Below, one piece after another: positions 10,385 through 21,792 of a DNA stretch of 64,000 nt. Origin of the DNA: Tigriopus japonicus. Taxonomy: Eukaryota > Arthropoda > Copepoda > Harpacticoida > Harpacticidae. The position numbers were made by a program, and so were the translations under genes. The first letter of the stretch is position 1, and each line of letters starts with the position of its first letter. The DNA lies in assembly GCA_010645155.1 (NCBI GenBank), contig JAAGOF010000233.1, forward strand, positions 51,386 through 115,385, read 5' to 3'. The notes beneath the pieces were generated by a model. That model made no database searches, had not been told where the DNA came from, and saw only the letters and a list, made by a program, of their open reading frames with translations.

Positions 10385-11170
10385 AGTACAAACCACGGCC
10401 AGCGGTAGCTGCAGTAGCCAAGCTAAGGGTAAGCCAAGGCAGACGCAAAAGAAGGTTGCGGAGAGTAATTGAGAGCCGTACCACATAAATATAGGCGCAA
10501 GGCATGTGGAAAGCCGCTCAAAGCAGGGCACCTCTGTTGGTGACAGTCATGTACTTGCAACTGAGAATGAATCTCATGTTCATACTTGCACGTTTGTGTA
10601 TCTACATGTGCGCAATGACTTCATTTCTCGGTTTCCATTTCTGAGTTCTGGCACAGAGGCATACAAAAGTATGGAAGTTTCCCTCCCAATATGCATGGAC
10701 CAAGCCACCTCTACAGTAAGATTAAACCTATGTTGGTAGAAGGAGCACTTTCAAGGTAGATGCTCTCTCACAAGGGAAACCGGCCAATGATCTCCGACAG
10801 GCAAATATGGCAAAACGGTGGGTCACATATCTTACATTGCACACAAAAGTAGACCCCATGTCAAGTGGTAGCACTATATGATTCAAGGCAAGTGCGGTAG
10901 AAGGTTAAGGAGAGTGGTTAAAAGCCGCTCACCATAGATGTGGATACAAATTGCCTATTAATCTAATCAAAGAGCGCTTGTAATGGTAGTGAATTGCTGT
11001 CACTGAGCAAGGATTCTCTGTTCATACATAAACCAAGCTTATGCATGGGTTCAAGGTCATCATTTGAGTTTTCATTTCCAAGTTCTGATGCTAGGCTTCC
11101 CACAAGTAGGAGAGTTTCCCTCCCAGAACAGCTGGGACAAGAGCCTTTTTTTCTTTTCCAAGGGAATAGG
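10385..11170. repeat. Diverged direct duplication (two units of about 330-370 bp)
   Basis: The stretches about 10385-10760 and 10845-11170 share ordered blocks: GCAAG..GGTAGAAGGTT-like text, AAAGCCGCTCA, a GTCATGTAC/CTGTCACTGAG region, TTTCCATTTC(C/T)GAGTTCTG and GTTTCCCTCCCA. Similarity is patchy. No coding frame is shared between them. Confidence 0.5.
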
Positions 11171-11566
11171 TAACTCTCGTTCACCTAATCATTGACCATG
11201 AAAAATAAAAATTGCAATGACTCATAAGACGAAAAGACGAATCAATAACCTGATGGTACATTCAATTGTCAATTGTTGCTCGAATCATATCAATTTTTTG
11301 TGCTTAATTCCGCAAACCCAACATTGATTGAGTTAATTCGCATGGTACCTCTTGTTATGGACTGTCCAATTCCACTTGTGACTGAATCCAATCTGATGTG
11401 ACACACATGGATAAGGTGTTCTCGCTAGAATTTGCGAACATCTTTAGCATAACAGCTGACTAAAAAAGCGAGAATGGAATTAGAAATATGAAGCAATTGG
11501 TATGAAACCAGGTTTGCTTTACCAAAGTAGAAGAGTAGTTTACCACTTCAAGGCACGCAAAATGTA

Positions 11567-11831
11567 AGCTAGGCCAGGAACCCCTGAAAGGGGTGGANNN
11601 NNNNNNNNNNNNNNNNNNNNNNNNNNNNNNNNNNNNNNNNNNNNNNNNNNNNNNNNNNNNNNNNNNNNNNNNNNNNNNNNNNNNNNNNNNNNNNNNNNNN
11701 NNNNNNNNNNNNNNNNNNNNNNNNNNNNNNNNNNNNNNNNNNNNNNNNNNNNNNNNNNNNNNNNNNNNNNNNNNNNNNNNNNNNNNNNNNNNNNNNNNNN
11801 NNNNTATACTATTATATAGGTTATCCCTGGC
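11567..11831. mobile_element. Element interrupted by an assembly gap (same ends as 49108-51172)
   Basis: The gap of 207 N (11598-11804) is flanked on the left by CAGGAACCCCTGAAAGGGG and on the right by TATAGGTTATCCCTG. Exactly these two ends bound the 2.07-kb element at 49108-51172. Outside them GCTAGGC occurs on both sides here, and CCTAACC on both sides at the other copy, as expected for 7-bp target duplications. The N count therefore need not reflect the true gap length. Confidence 0.75.
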
Positions 11832-11834
11832 TAG

Positions 11835-13349
11835 GCTGACGAGAAACATTCTGAAACCTGTCTCTAAATAGTCCAATGTTATTGACCCCTATCTTCTCAC
11901 CAATTTGTTCATATCTGAGCGTACCTGTGAGTGAACGTAGTATGTACGCGTAATGTAGCATGTATGTCTATATGTTTCATTAGAGACTGCCCGCGCACTA
12001 TGGCTCAATGATCTTCCTTTCAAAAGCCATCCGGATGATGGATCAACCAAGGTGGACAGGAAGAACAATGGATGCAATGAGGCGGAGAGATAATTTAAAG
12101 CACAAGGGTACAATGTTTACTTTGAGACTAAGCCAACTGATGGAAATGTCATGATTCACTTATTTCAAATATAAAATTTAAAAATAAACATGGATCAGGA
12201 TGGCACATTATTTCAAATTTTCTTGTATTGGCTTTTTATAGAGGGGTCAGGTCGGTCGGTTTGGATACATTGGCAGCCAGAGAACACGTTTGTACATACA
12301 GTTGAATGTTTGTACATAGTCATGGAACAAAGAAACACGGGAAAACCTTTCTCTTTTTTTTTTAAGTTATCTCATCAAAAGGACCATTTCTTTCGTTGAT
12401 CAAAGACCGACAAATCAAAAGACAATGAAGAATCTCTTTTGCTCCATGTTGAAGTCAGAATTACACCTACACAAATGTACATAAGCAGTTACTTTTTGAA
12501 CTTTGTGTTCGTTTTGCCGCCATTTAGTGGCGTCATTTTGATTTAATCTAAAAAGAAATCCAATCAAGCACTTCTTCAAAGCTGATCTCAGCATTATTGT
12601 CTGTAGGAACAGATTTCAGGGTCAGTGAACCAAGTGTAGAAATCACAAGACTCAGAAATATTGCCACCTTCAATTGATTCTTTTCAAATTTAGTTTTAAT
12701 GACATTCAATTTAGTCCTTTTTTGTCTCATGGAAGTATTTCCATGACAAGTGATAAATCGCCCCAATCAAAAAACAATGGCTATGACCAGTGCATCTAAA
12801 TCAATTCTGTGACATCATCAAAGCTTTTTCACCAGATTCTTCATAGATTGTACTAATTTCTCCGCATGATCATTGCTAGATGGACGATATGGTGATGAAA
12901 TGAAATGATCACTTCCAAATTTGGCTCATTGTTTAACAAATTGCTTGGAAAAATCCATTGTCATTTTGCCAGGGAATCCAAACATTGTGAACATGTTCAC
13001 CATAGTTTGAGTCACATTGATTGCTTCAAGAGATTTCTTGTCATAAGACTTGCAAACTGGCCAGCCTGAAAAACGATTATTTTTTATGGGAGAGGATGAC
13101 CTCCAAATATGAACAAATTACTCAAAATTTCTTGGGAAAGACGAGTGGGGATGGAATGAAACAAAAGGGTTTCATGGTGCTGTGTTTGACCATGAATAGA
13201 GCATTGAAAGCATGAAAAATCATAGTATATCTTCCTTCCTGGCAATATTCTTTTGACCATCCATCGTTTCTCTTTGGCAAACCTGTTTTTGGATCTAAAA
13301 TTGTTGTCGGAATATAAAGTTCATTTTAGAGCAGAGCGTTTAAATTTAC
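11835..13349. other. No recognised gene
   Basis: AT-rich; short frames without domains. The 3' end of the antisense LINE that follows may lie in the last part. Confidence 0.5.
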
Positions 13350-15830
13350 TTCAGCGTTTAGTGGTTTTTATATCTAAGTTGCCATGGCACATTTGTTTGA
13401 GCTTGAAAGGCAAGAAGACAGATCTTGTCAAGGCAGTTGTAATTATAATGGGAAAGATTGGGCATATACACATTTATCTTTTCTCTGAAAGATCTGACTG
13501 ATTGAATCATCTTGATTTTGGGGTCCAATTTGTTCCATAGCTTGACACCTTGATTTGCAAAGGTTGCTGAGTTTTGGTATGTAGGAGTTTCCTGTCGGGT
13601 TGTTGCTCTTGTTTCACAATGAATGCATTGATTTGCATGAGTCTCCAGGACTGTTTGGAGGGTTTCATCTATTCCTCCTCCACTCTGATTGTATGAGCTT
13701 TCCACATTGCAATTAGTGTGGCTTTGATTGCTTGTTGATTTAGAGAAAGAAACCAGAACGTTTTATGTAACTCGAGTTTAGAAACCTTATCTGACAGCTC
13801 CCCTCCAAGATATTTGGGAAGAATCTTGTTGAATGCCGTTTGAAGTTAAGCTTGGTAACCGGTTCCATATTCGTTTGCATGCCCATGTTCATAACACGAG
13901 AAAAAGTGGCAAACAGTATCTCAATGATGATAATACCAATGACTCAATGACATGCTTCAGTCGAGAGCACGGGATCTTTGAAAGGAGCAAACTGAGTACA
14001 CCCGGACCTCCTCTCAGTTTTCCGGTTAGCCATCGAACATGGGTATTCCAACAAACATGCATACCCGGAATTTTATAACCAGGTTTATCCCATACAGCGG
14101 GTCCATCCACCATAATCTCCATTGGTGTAACAATCAGTTCTCTTCCTCTCAAGACCATTATTGAAGTCTTTCCAGGGTTTGCCTTCAGTGCATTTGCCGC
14201 CATAAATATTCTCCACTTTTGACAACAGTTCCTTTGGACTGGGCGCTCTGGCAACAGCAATGGAGTCATCCTCAAAGCATATGAGGCCCTCTCTATCCTC
14301 TTTGTCAAGCCACAAGAGAAGATCAGCGATGTAAATTAAGAATAAAAGCGGGGAAAGGACAGACCCTTGTGGAGATACACATTTAATTTCACGAAATGGT
14401 GAAAGATGTCCATCCACTTGCACAGCTTGGGTACGTCCTGACAAGAATGAGTGGATCCCTGTAGATAGCAAGTTTCTTTTCAAGGATGGACAACGAAGTG
14501 TAGAATGACTCTTGCTTCTTTATCTATTCATCGAGAGGCTAGATGAAGGAGATTTGACATGGCAGTAAAAGTTGAGTGATCTCCCCTAAACTATGCTGAC
14601 CCTTTGGGAGGATGTTTTGGTCTTGCAAATAAGCCATTATCTGAGAATATGCAATCTTCTCGAGAATTTCCAGATCCAGATGGTATAATGGATACAAGTT
14701 AATAGTTTGATATTTCAGTTTCATTGTCTCCTTTGGAATTGGTACCTCGCACCCCCCTTTACAGATCTTGGGGAAAACACCAGTGACAAGTGATTGATTG
14801 ACAAGATGAGTCACAGGCTCTGCAAGGGTCGCCATTGCCATATTCAATGTCTTTCTGTTGATGTCATCCAATCCAGAGCTAAATTTGTCTTGCAGGGAGT
14901 TCAAAGCCTTGATAACTTTTTTCCTTTCAAATGGTCTAAAGGTGAATCCATCAACAATCCGCCCACGTTTTTCCCAATATTTCGATAGGTCCTATCACAC
15001 CAGGTTTTATTTTTGACTTGATAGATGTCAATTTGTTTTCAAAGAAGGATGCAAGCTCTTCAGCTGTTTTTCTTGGAATCAGCCAGTACTTGAACTTCAA
15101 CCATGATGCAGCTTGAGCCGCTATTTGCTTGCTTTCTTGGTGTGTGTCTTGTTGACGGTATTCCAAACATTTTTACTCTACACACCTTCTTTGACTTGCC
15201 TTCTGGTTTCTCTTCCAACTCGATCCTCTCTCAAAGCTCCTTTATAGGATAAGGGAATAGCCAAAGCGCACCCTGGTGGGTGCTTATCTAGCACCCGATT
15301 GTCATTTTTTCTATGAATTTATCCATTAAATCCGTGTCAGTATCCCAACAAAGATAATGACACGGAATTCCTCAAAGATCTGTTAAAAGTTGTCCTTTCT
15401 CATCTGTTTGCAGCATCTTTTCGCAATCCACTTCTTTGATTTTGATCCATCCAATTTCCTCCATGGAATTGTAGCCCCAAGAAGACAATGATGACTCACT
15501 TTGGAGCTTTGGAGTTTATAAGTTGTCAAGCAAAGATTTGGACCGCAACATTTGTGGTCTATGGTTAAATGACAAGACTCCTCTTGATCTCGCTTGCTTC
15601 AAAAGTGTGCTGAACTCCCGACTCCACAAGGTCACAGACCCGTCATTATTGTCAATTCCCCGCCACAGAGACATCAAGTGTTGATTGTCACCTTCAATTC
15701 TCCTAAGGTCCAAGTTCATGTCTACACCCATAATTGTGAGCTTGCCTTCACACACTACTGCTCTTTCCATTTGGGCGCAGAACTGGCTCAAATGCTTAGA
15801 CACATGTTATTTTACAGACACCCCTCTCCA
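13350..15830 (-). mobile_element. Decayed non-LTR retrotransposon (LINE), antisense
   Basis: Reading the minus strand from right to left: an endonuclease-like block (TIMGVDMNLDL, in 15516-15803), a pre-RT region (AEELASFFENKLTSIKSKI, near 15050), RT fingers (SGLDDINRKTL and ILPKGQHS, 14539-14904), RT palm (SPQGSVLSPLLFLIYIADL, then FEDDS in place of F/YADD, 14085-14483), and a C-terminal block (NQGVKLWNKLDPKIK, 13358-13705). The order matches CR1/Jockey-group LINEs. Several frame changes and stops separate the blocks, so no active protein can be made. The A-to-E change before the catalytic DD is a further sign of decay. Confidence 0.8.
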
Positions 15831-16096
15831 CCCACGGTAGAACACTGCAATGGGAACATTTTTGTCCCTCTTTTGTAATCCCTCTAACTGGATAGACGGG
15901 AGATACTTGTTCATAAGGTTGGTTGTCTCTCAGTCTGAACCTAGACTACAACAAAAGCTTTCGAGTGCTGTCACCCTCGCTTTGTTGGTTTTTGTTCTTG
16001 GGAAAAACATGCCAAAGCCGGCGTTTCCATTTTTTGGAATTACATGCTCCTTCATTTGGAGCCGGGCTCATCCTATCATTCTATTATCATTCTGCT
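15831..16096. other. No recognised gene
   Basis: Possible 5' LINE debris; nothing firm. Confidence 0.4.
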
Positions 16097-16664
16097 CAAG
16101 ATTTATGGGTAAAATATTATGTCTATGCCAATCTATAGTCTATTTTGACAAATAACACTTCAGTTTTGGAAATATGGCATACGCGAGGTCCGCCATGAGT
16201 AAGTGAGTCAAAAGATGGTAATAGACTGTATCAAGGGGCGAGCATACGTTCACCACACCACTTCCCCCCCGCGGGAAAAAGTCCGGGCCGAAGACATGGG
16301 AACGGTCCGGAGACGCGAGACGGGCCGGAGACACGGGAACGGGCCGGATATATAGGATCTGTAAGCAACCGCCCAAAAGTCCGGAACAACCGCCCATAAG
16401 GTCCAGACAACCGCCACAAAATGTCCGGCTGACGGGGACGAAGGCCGATGAGCGGCGACGAAGGCCGATGAGGTGGCCGGCTTACCTCCGAGCCGGTTAT
16501 GTCGGGGTCACCTGTATGGCGCACATGAAGTCCGCCATGAGTAAGTGAGTTGAGAGATGGTACTAGACTGAGTAGACTGGCTATCTTCTGACTAGTACAT
16601 CGATATACATATCACAGATCAGGTACTCATACAAGTGGCGAGCATACGCTCGCCACAGAAATGT
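16097..16664 (-). mobile_element. GC-rich short LTR-like element (TRIM-like family B, copy 1)
   Basis: On the minus strand an LTR-like unit (16664 to 16513) begins TGTGGCGAGCGTATGCTCG and ends GCCATACA. It is followed at once by GGTGACCCCGACAT, a plausible primer site. The GC-rich interior has repeats around GGGCCGGAGACACGGGAAC. After a purine tract (GGGGGGGAAGTGG) comes a shorter related unit beginning TGTGGTGAACGTATGCTCG (16257 to about 16173). There is no coding capacity. GAAAT sits at both outer edges of the LTR pair. However, the 76 bases to the left (16097-16172) recur beside copy 2 at 30903-30980, so the true boundary is uncertain. Confidence 0.65.
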
Positions 16665-16939
16665 TAGCAATTTGTTTTAGGGATTTAATTATTTTATTTA
16701 ACCCAACATGTGATAATTGGTTTAATGAAGTTGTCCATTTTGACACTTTGACGTTGAAAAACGTATTTAAAATCTTAGCATTTCATCAATGAGAGCTAAG
16801 CAATCCATCGGGCTTGGGAAAGACTTCCCTACTAACGTAAACGGCGAAATGAGGAGCGGTCTCCAGTTTACAGTCCTCTATGGCTCAGTCGATTTGAGCC
16901 TAGTGGGTTTGGTTGAGCATGCACGCAATACCCGTTTAT

Positions 16940-17336
16940 CGGTTTCAACTTCAGAGTTGCGCCGCAAGGGTTCCTCGGAGGGCTGGGAGTCTCCCTCACT
17001 GGAAGTGTGGCCAAGCGGTCTCTGATAAAGTCCTCGTCTCTTCTTTATCAGGCTCCTTCATTTTTCAATTTGTTGCCCATTAGTCTTCGTCGGGAATATG
17101 TAGGAGCTGATCCTCTAACAACATTGAAGGCAGGATTGGACAAATTTTTAAACACTACTCCTGACCAACCCACTATACAAGGGTTGTATAGATCTGCCAA
17201 CAGTAACTCATTAGTAGATCAAATTTCATATAAACGTTAATTATAGAAACTATATTAATTATTAACTCTCTCTTAACAGGGAATCCTATTCCTTGTAGCG
17301 GTATTAAAAAATCCGCCCCCATAAAAAAAAAATCGA
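16940..17336 (+). mobile_element. 5'-truncated LINE, C-terminus and 3' tail
   Basis: The last frame (17007-17240) encodes the C-terminal block common in CR1/Jockey-type LINE reverse transcriptases: APSFFNLLPISLRREY, then LDKFLNTTPDQPTIQGLY, then SNSLVDQISYKR before the stop. A 3' UTR follows and ends in GGGAATCCTATTCC, TTGTAGCGGTATTAAAAAATCC and an A-rich tail. That tail is nearly the same as the 3' end of the SINE copies at 19.5, 43.5 and 54.9 kb. Confidence 0.75.
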
Positions 17337-17703
17337 GAACACATAACATACATTCATTTTCAGGAAAGAGAGGTCTCAGGGGCAACTTTTTATTATTATA
17401 TTGAATCAATAATGTCAGAGCTATTTGTCCTAAAACGGAGATTGTAGAACTTTTGACGCACGTGGTATTTCCATTAGATTTAATCTTCAGTGCGTAAAGT
17501 TCATGGACGTATTCATTAAACCTATTAATCTGTTTCTTTCGTTGTTTTTCTTTGCATTGTTCATAGACAATGCTACTCTCTTACTGGTCAACTTTGTGAG
17601 TGACAAACATAACTAACTGACCCTATGATATGGCTTTACGTCCACTAATTTTGGCAACCCTGTTAAGAAAAAGAAACAGCTGTTGTGACGGTGCCCAAAA
17701 TGA
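17337..17703. other. No recognised gene
   Basis: Host flank between the LINE fragment and the hAT element; nothing recognised. Confidence 0.5.
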
Positions 17704-17711
17704 CTATCATC
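17704..17711. repeat. Left target-site duplication of the hAT element
   Basis: CTATCATC, identical to 26221-26228. Confidence 0.93.
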
Positions 17712-17930
17712 CAGGGTTGCCAGGTGGCCGCCGCGGCGGCCAAAATTTCCAAAAGTGGCAACTTTTGAAACCTGATGGCCACGAGAAAAAAAGAGTGGCC
17801 GCCGGGGGGAAATTGGCCGCCAAATGGCAACTTTTAAAACCTAATGGCTACGGGAAAAAATTATTGGCCGCCAGGGGGGGAATTGGCCGTCAAATGGCAA
17901 CTTTTGAAAGTTAATGGCAACGGGAAAATA
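17712..17930 (+). repeat. hAT left terminal region with about 70-bp subterminal repeats
   Basis: After the terminal CAGGGTTGCC, three units of about 70 bp each contain TGGCAACTTTT (starting 17756, 17825 and 17895) and GGCCGCC blocks. The right end (26125-26220) has two more such motifs. Subterminal motif clusters of this kind bind hAT transposases in studied members (Ac, Hermes); that role is inferred here. Confidence 0.75.
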
Positions 17931-18310
17931 TTGATGGGCTGCCGGCATTCATTCAGGACGACTAGGCGCTCACTGCCGCTCGCTCGATGAGGCAAGAGCA
18001 AGTTTGAGATCGTAATGCCAGGGACAAAATCGAACAAAGCTGTGGGTGGTTGGGCTGACAGTGGGTAAATAAAGGAGACTGGCCAGGGTGTAAGAGGGTT
18101 TTTAGATTGGTAGTAAATATGCCAAATAGTTAAAAGCATATTATCAATGACGTTCCGCTCAGTCTTGGAAATCAATTTCAGAATCATTTGATTTTATCGC
18201 AACATTTTAGCCAATACGTTGTTGAAAGGGAACCAACATCTTAAAGTGTATGATCAACAAACCTTTGGTCACCATGAGCGACTCGTTTTTTGAGTCAAAT
18301 TGACCTTGAT

Positions 18311-18618
18311 CAAAATTTCAGCTGATTCCACAAAATAAGCGCCTCTTGCGGTCAGATTCAGACAAAGTTGCCAGCTAGAGAGTGGGTTTTAGTGCCACTT
18401 TTGGCAAAACTGTGGTAAAATAGGTTTTTCCTTAGATGTTTACATTTCTTTGCAATGGTATTATGATATCAAACTCCAACATTTCGGAGAAATGTTGATG
18501 TCAAGAAAATCTCTAACGGTTTGTCAACGAGTGGCATTAAAACACACTCGCTAGCTGGCAATTATGTCTCAATCTGGCCGCAAGAGGCGCTTATTTTGTG
18601 GAATCAGCTGAAATTTTG
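18311..18618. mobile_element. MITE with 74-bp terminal inverted repeats, inside the hAT element
   Basis: Arms 18311-18384 and 18545-18618 are inverted copies with a few mismatches; both begin CAAAATTTCAGCTGATTCC and include GCGCCTCTTGCGG. The 160-bp centre is non-coding. No clear target duplication. Confidence 0.8.
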
Positions 18619-18787
18619 TGCAGGGTTCATTATCTGATGTCCTATGGCACGGACATCTAGAATTTCCTGGACGGCGCACGGCAAATCAGGGGTGACCAAG
18701 ATCAAGTGGAGAAGCACAAAAGGAGAGAACGAGCTTTTGAAAGAAGAAAGTCTCAGTTTTTAAAGAATTGATGATTATCCATCAACT

Positions 18788-19853
18788 TGCAACGGTTTGG
18801 GATACACTTCTGGAATATTTGAATAACAAAATGCATTACTCAAGCAAAACATTAAACTTGTAATGCCTCTTCATGGTTTCAATGAACAGATAAAACACCC
18901 TTAGAACATTCTACTATCTTAACTCTTACTCAGCCTAGAACACACCTTTTCAACGAATAAGGTTTATTTGCATCATTCGAACTTATACTGATCATTGAAC
19001 TAACTCATAAACAAAAAATAAGAATAGAAAACACATGAATACATGAAAATATTAAGACAAATTTGACTGTCATTGAAACTTACAAAAAAATAAGCTAAAC
19101 TAGAAATAAACTGACAATAGATCGATAGAAATGAGACAAAATGAATCAAAATAAACTTTTAACATTTTGAAACAGTTCTCATATCTTTAATTTGGTCTCT
19201 AAAACACATCTTTCTAATATACTATTGCAATATGAACAAATAAAGTAAAACTGACTAGTCTTTCACTATGTATTTTACGTGATACCAAGATATATTTTCC
19301 TGTTGAATGTTCTTATATCCAGGTTAGACTAGTCTTTCATGAAATTCTATAACAATTCAAATCATGAAGTTCTGAAGAGAAGCAAAGAAGGTTATGCCAA
19401 ATTAAAAGTCCTTGTGTGTCAAACTTGGGAGCACGTTGGAAAATAGTCAAAAATTGGATATTTAGGCATCCTTGACCATAATTACATTGTACGTATATGA
19501 TGAATTATATACTTTTTTTTGTTTGTTTGTTGCGGATTTTCTACTACCGCTACAAGGAATGCGATTCCCTGTAAACAAGGATTTCTCCCGACAGCTTCAA
19601 TTCGATCCCCAACAGGATTCGAACCTACGCCGTCTGGGGAAGCACTTTTTTTACCCTCGGCTCTTATAAGAACGCATTAGTACGCGCGACCACTCTGGCT
19701 TCCTTATACATTACAGTATTTATGCTAGCTCATAGTATTCTTAAGTTTAAATAAAATGATTTTCAGACAACGGTTTGGGATACACTTTTGGAATATTTGA
19801 ATGACAAAATGCATTTTTCAAGCAAAACACTGATTTTGTAATGCCTCCTTAGG
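18788..19853. repeat. Direct repeats of about 86 bp, 980 bp apart
   Basis: 18788-18873 and 19768-19853 both start CAACGGTTTGGGATACACTT and share GAATATTTGAAT, ACAAAATGCATT and TTGTAATGCCTC. They bracket AT-rich sequence and the SINE. They may be a local duplication or the ends of an unknown insertion. Confidence 0.6.
19513..19705 (-). mobile_element. tRNA-derived SINE (SINE-1), minus strand
   Basis: Read on the minus strand it starts AAGGAAGCCAGAGTGG, has a pol III B box GGTTCGAATCC, then GGGATCG, and ends with CATTCCTTGTAGCGG plus an A-rich tail. Other copies are at 43529, 54750 and 54874. The head resembles a tRNA with a long variable arm (Leu or Ser type). It lies in the 5' part of the hAT element. 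Confidence 0.85.
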
Positions 19854-19919
19854 TCTGAAATCTAGATTTTCAACTTGTTTGCATCAATATCAATTATAAT
19901 TATAAGGTGCAAGTCTATC

Positions 19920-20330
19920 TTATGGCATATGGACCTTAACCCACACGCAAATTCACTACTTAAAACTGCTTGAACAACTCTTAACCATACTGAGATTGTC
20001 CTGAAATCAATGACACGATCGTACAATAAAAGAAATTCGAAGATGAAACCATCAATTCTAGAACATGAATTTATGCCAAGGTGACAAGCCTTAAAAAAAT
20101 CGATTTCTAATAAGCAATAAAGATTGCCATGTCTTAATTAAGTTCAGGATAAGGCGTGGACGAGCAAAATCTATGTAAGTTGTTCAAGCCGGGTAACAGA
20201 TAAGCTCAAAAAAAACGCCGTTATGTTGTTCAAGTTGTTTCTTGAATGAGCGTGATGAAACTCCGCGTTTTAGTCCAGGGGAGAATTTCCGGGGGAAATA
20301 TGGTTCCTAATCCATTTTCAAGATGAATTT
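19920..20330. repeat. Eroded copy of the foldback MITE found at 50159-50692
   Basis: It shares with 50159-50692 the ordered blocks GGACCTTAA, AATAAAAGAAATTCGA, AGATAAGCT, GTTGTTCAAG and GAAACTCC. The left arm is mostly lost. Confidence 0.6.
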
Positions 20331-21790
20331 GCGTGGCATTTTTAAGCAAGACGACACCGAACGAGGGTAGCAAGAGCTGAGTGAAGACAACAGGGCGCAG
20401 AAATAGAGTAGAGCTACTCTGGACTTGCGCAAACGATGAAGAGACTTCAGACGAACAGATTCCTTTGCACAGGCTACACTTTTATAATATTTACACTTTA
20501 AGTAACTTTATCATAATCCTCAAAAAAAGTTTTAATCGTCTTACCTTCATTCAGTTAGCTTTCTGAGAGGCCGGCCTCGCACTTCTGATATTCATGAGAA
20601 CATTGAGCACCTAGAGAGCTTTCTAAGGCACTACAAGACTTTAAACAAAACACACTGATTAGGGAATGATGATGCATTGGAAAATAGACACTAAAACACT
20701 CTTTATAAATTATGAGCCACATGAACTTTGTTGCACGACTTAAAAGAACTGAGCTTGTTTTCCTTCTTCAGGGTGTCTCCCGCAACTCAGAAAAACTGCA
20801 CACAAAATCAATCGTGTAGTGTTTTAAGACTATTGAAAGACACTTACGGTCTGAATGATTTTATTTGAAAGGTCTTCATTGATATTAGTCGAAAAAGCAA
20901 GCAGATTTTTACTTGACAAGCCTCAATTGTGGTGTCTTGAAAGTTTGAAGAAAGGCTGGATTATGTGATCTTCTAATCAAAACTAAGAAAAAACCTTATG
21001 CCATTCTGGATCCTATTTTCAGACAAATTATTTGAACACTCACAAAAGGCTTTAAAGTTCATTACACTTTACATTGACAGGTTTTGTCCAATATGTTGCA
21101 AAATAAGTTCTTAACAATATTCTGACTGTTTTGGTCACCATTTTTGATTTTCATCTTCTCTCTTCAGGGATCCTGTGGCACGTTGTCTTCTTAAGATTAA
21201 TTATATTTGAACCAACAAATTAGGACAGACCAGCTGACTTAAAGTGTGGCAAAACAATAAGTTAAGTCACCTTTGTATAACATTCAAACCAATTATTGCT
21301 CTTGGGGCCAATCAATGAGCATCTTAAAGTCATTTTGAACATTGCAACAGTTGCATCAAGCAACCCTTAATCTAGAAGAGGCCTCATCTTTGGCAGTTCG
21401 CCCAGCCAAATTAGCCAGAAGACCAAAGAGGCTGCTCTAAATTTCCGGCTGAATTGGCATTCGATCTTTGCCTTTCACTTGATTTGGGTCACCTCCGGCC
21501 AGTTTTGCCGTGCCGTGAAAAGTCCACCTCTATTCTAGATGTCCTTGCCTATGGTGATCGATTGCGAGCTGAATCCTCAACCTCAAACATTAACAGTTTC
21601 CCGACAAGAGATTCGACAAATTCAAACGGCTGAATTAGGAAAGTCATTTACGACTTGATAATACAAGCATCAAGGTCAATTTCATCATAAACATGGTGAG
21701 GCTGGCCTTCTTGCCTGAGGTAAGTAAGGATGTGATAATTTTGTCCATGAGGATGTAAATCACTTCAAGATATTGGTCTACATTCCCAGG
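20331..21790. other. hAT 5' region; no recognised gene
   Basis: Only short frames. It may be hAT 5' UTR or intron, or eroded insertions. I recognise nothing specific. Confidence 0.4.
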
Positions 21791-21792
21791 TA

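Noticed and set aside
11593..11876. Frames running through the N gap
   Set aside because: They exist only because N codons are not stops.
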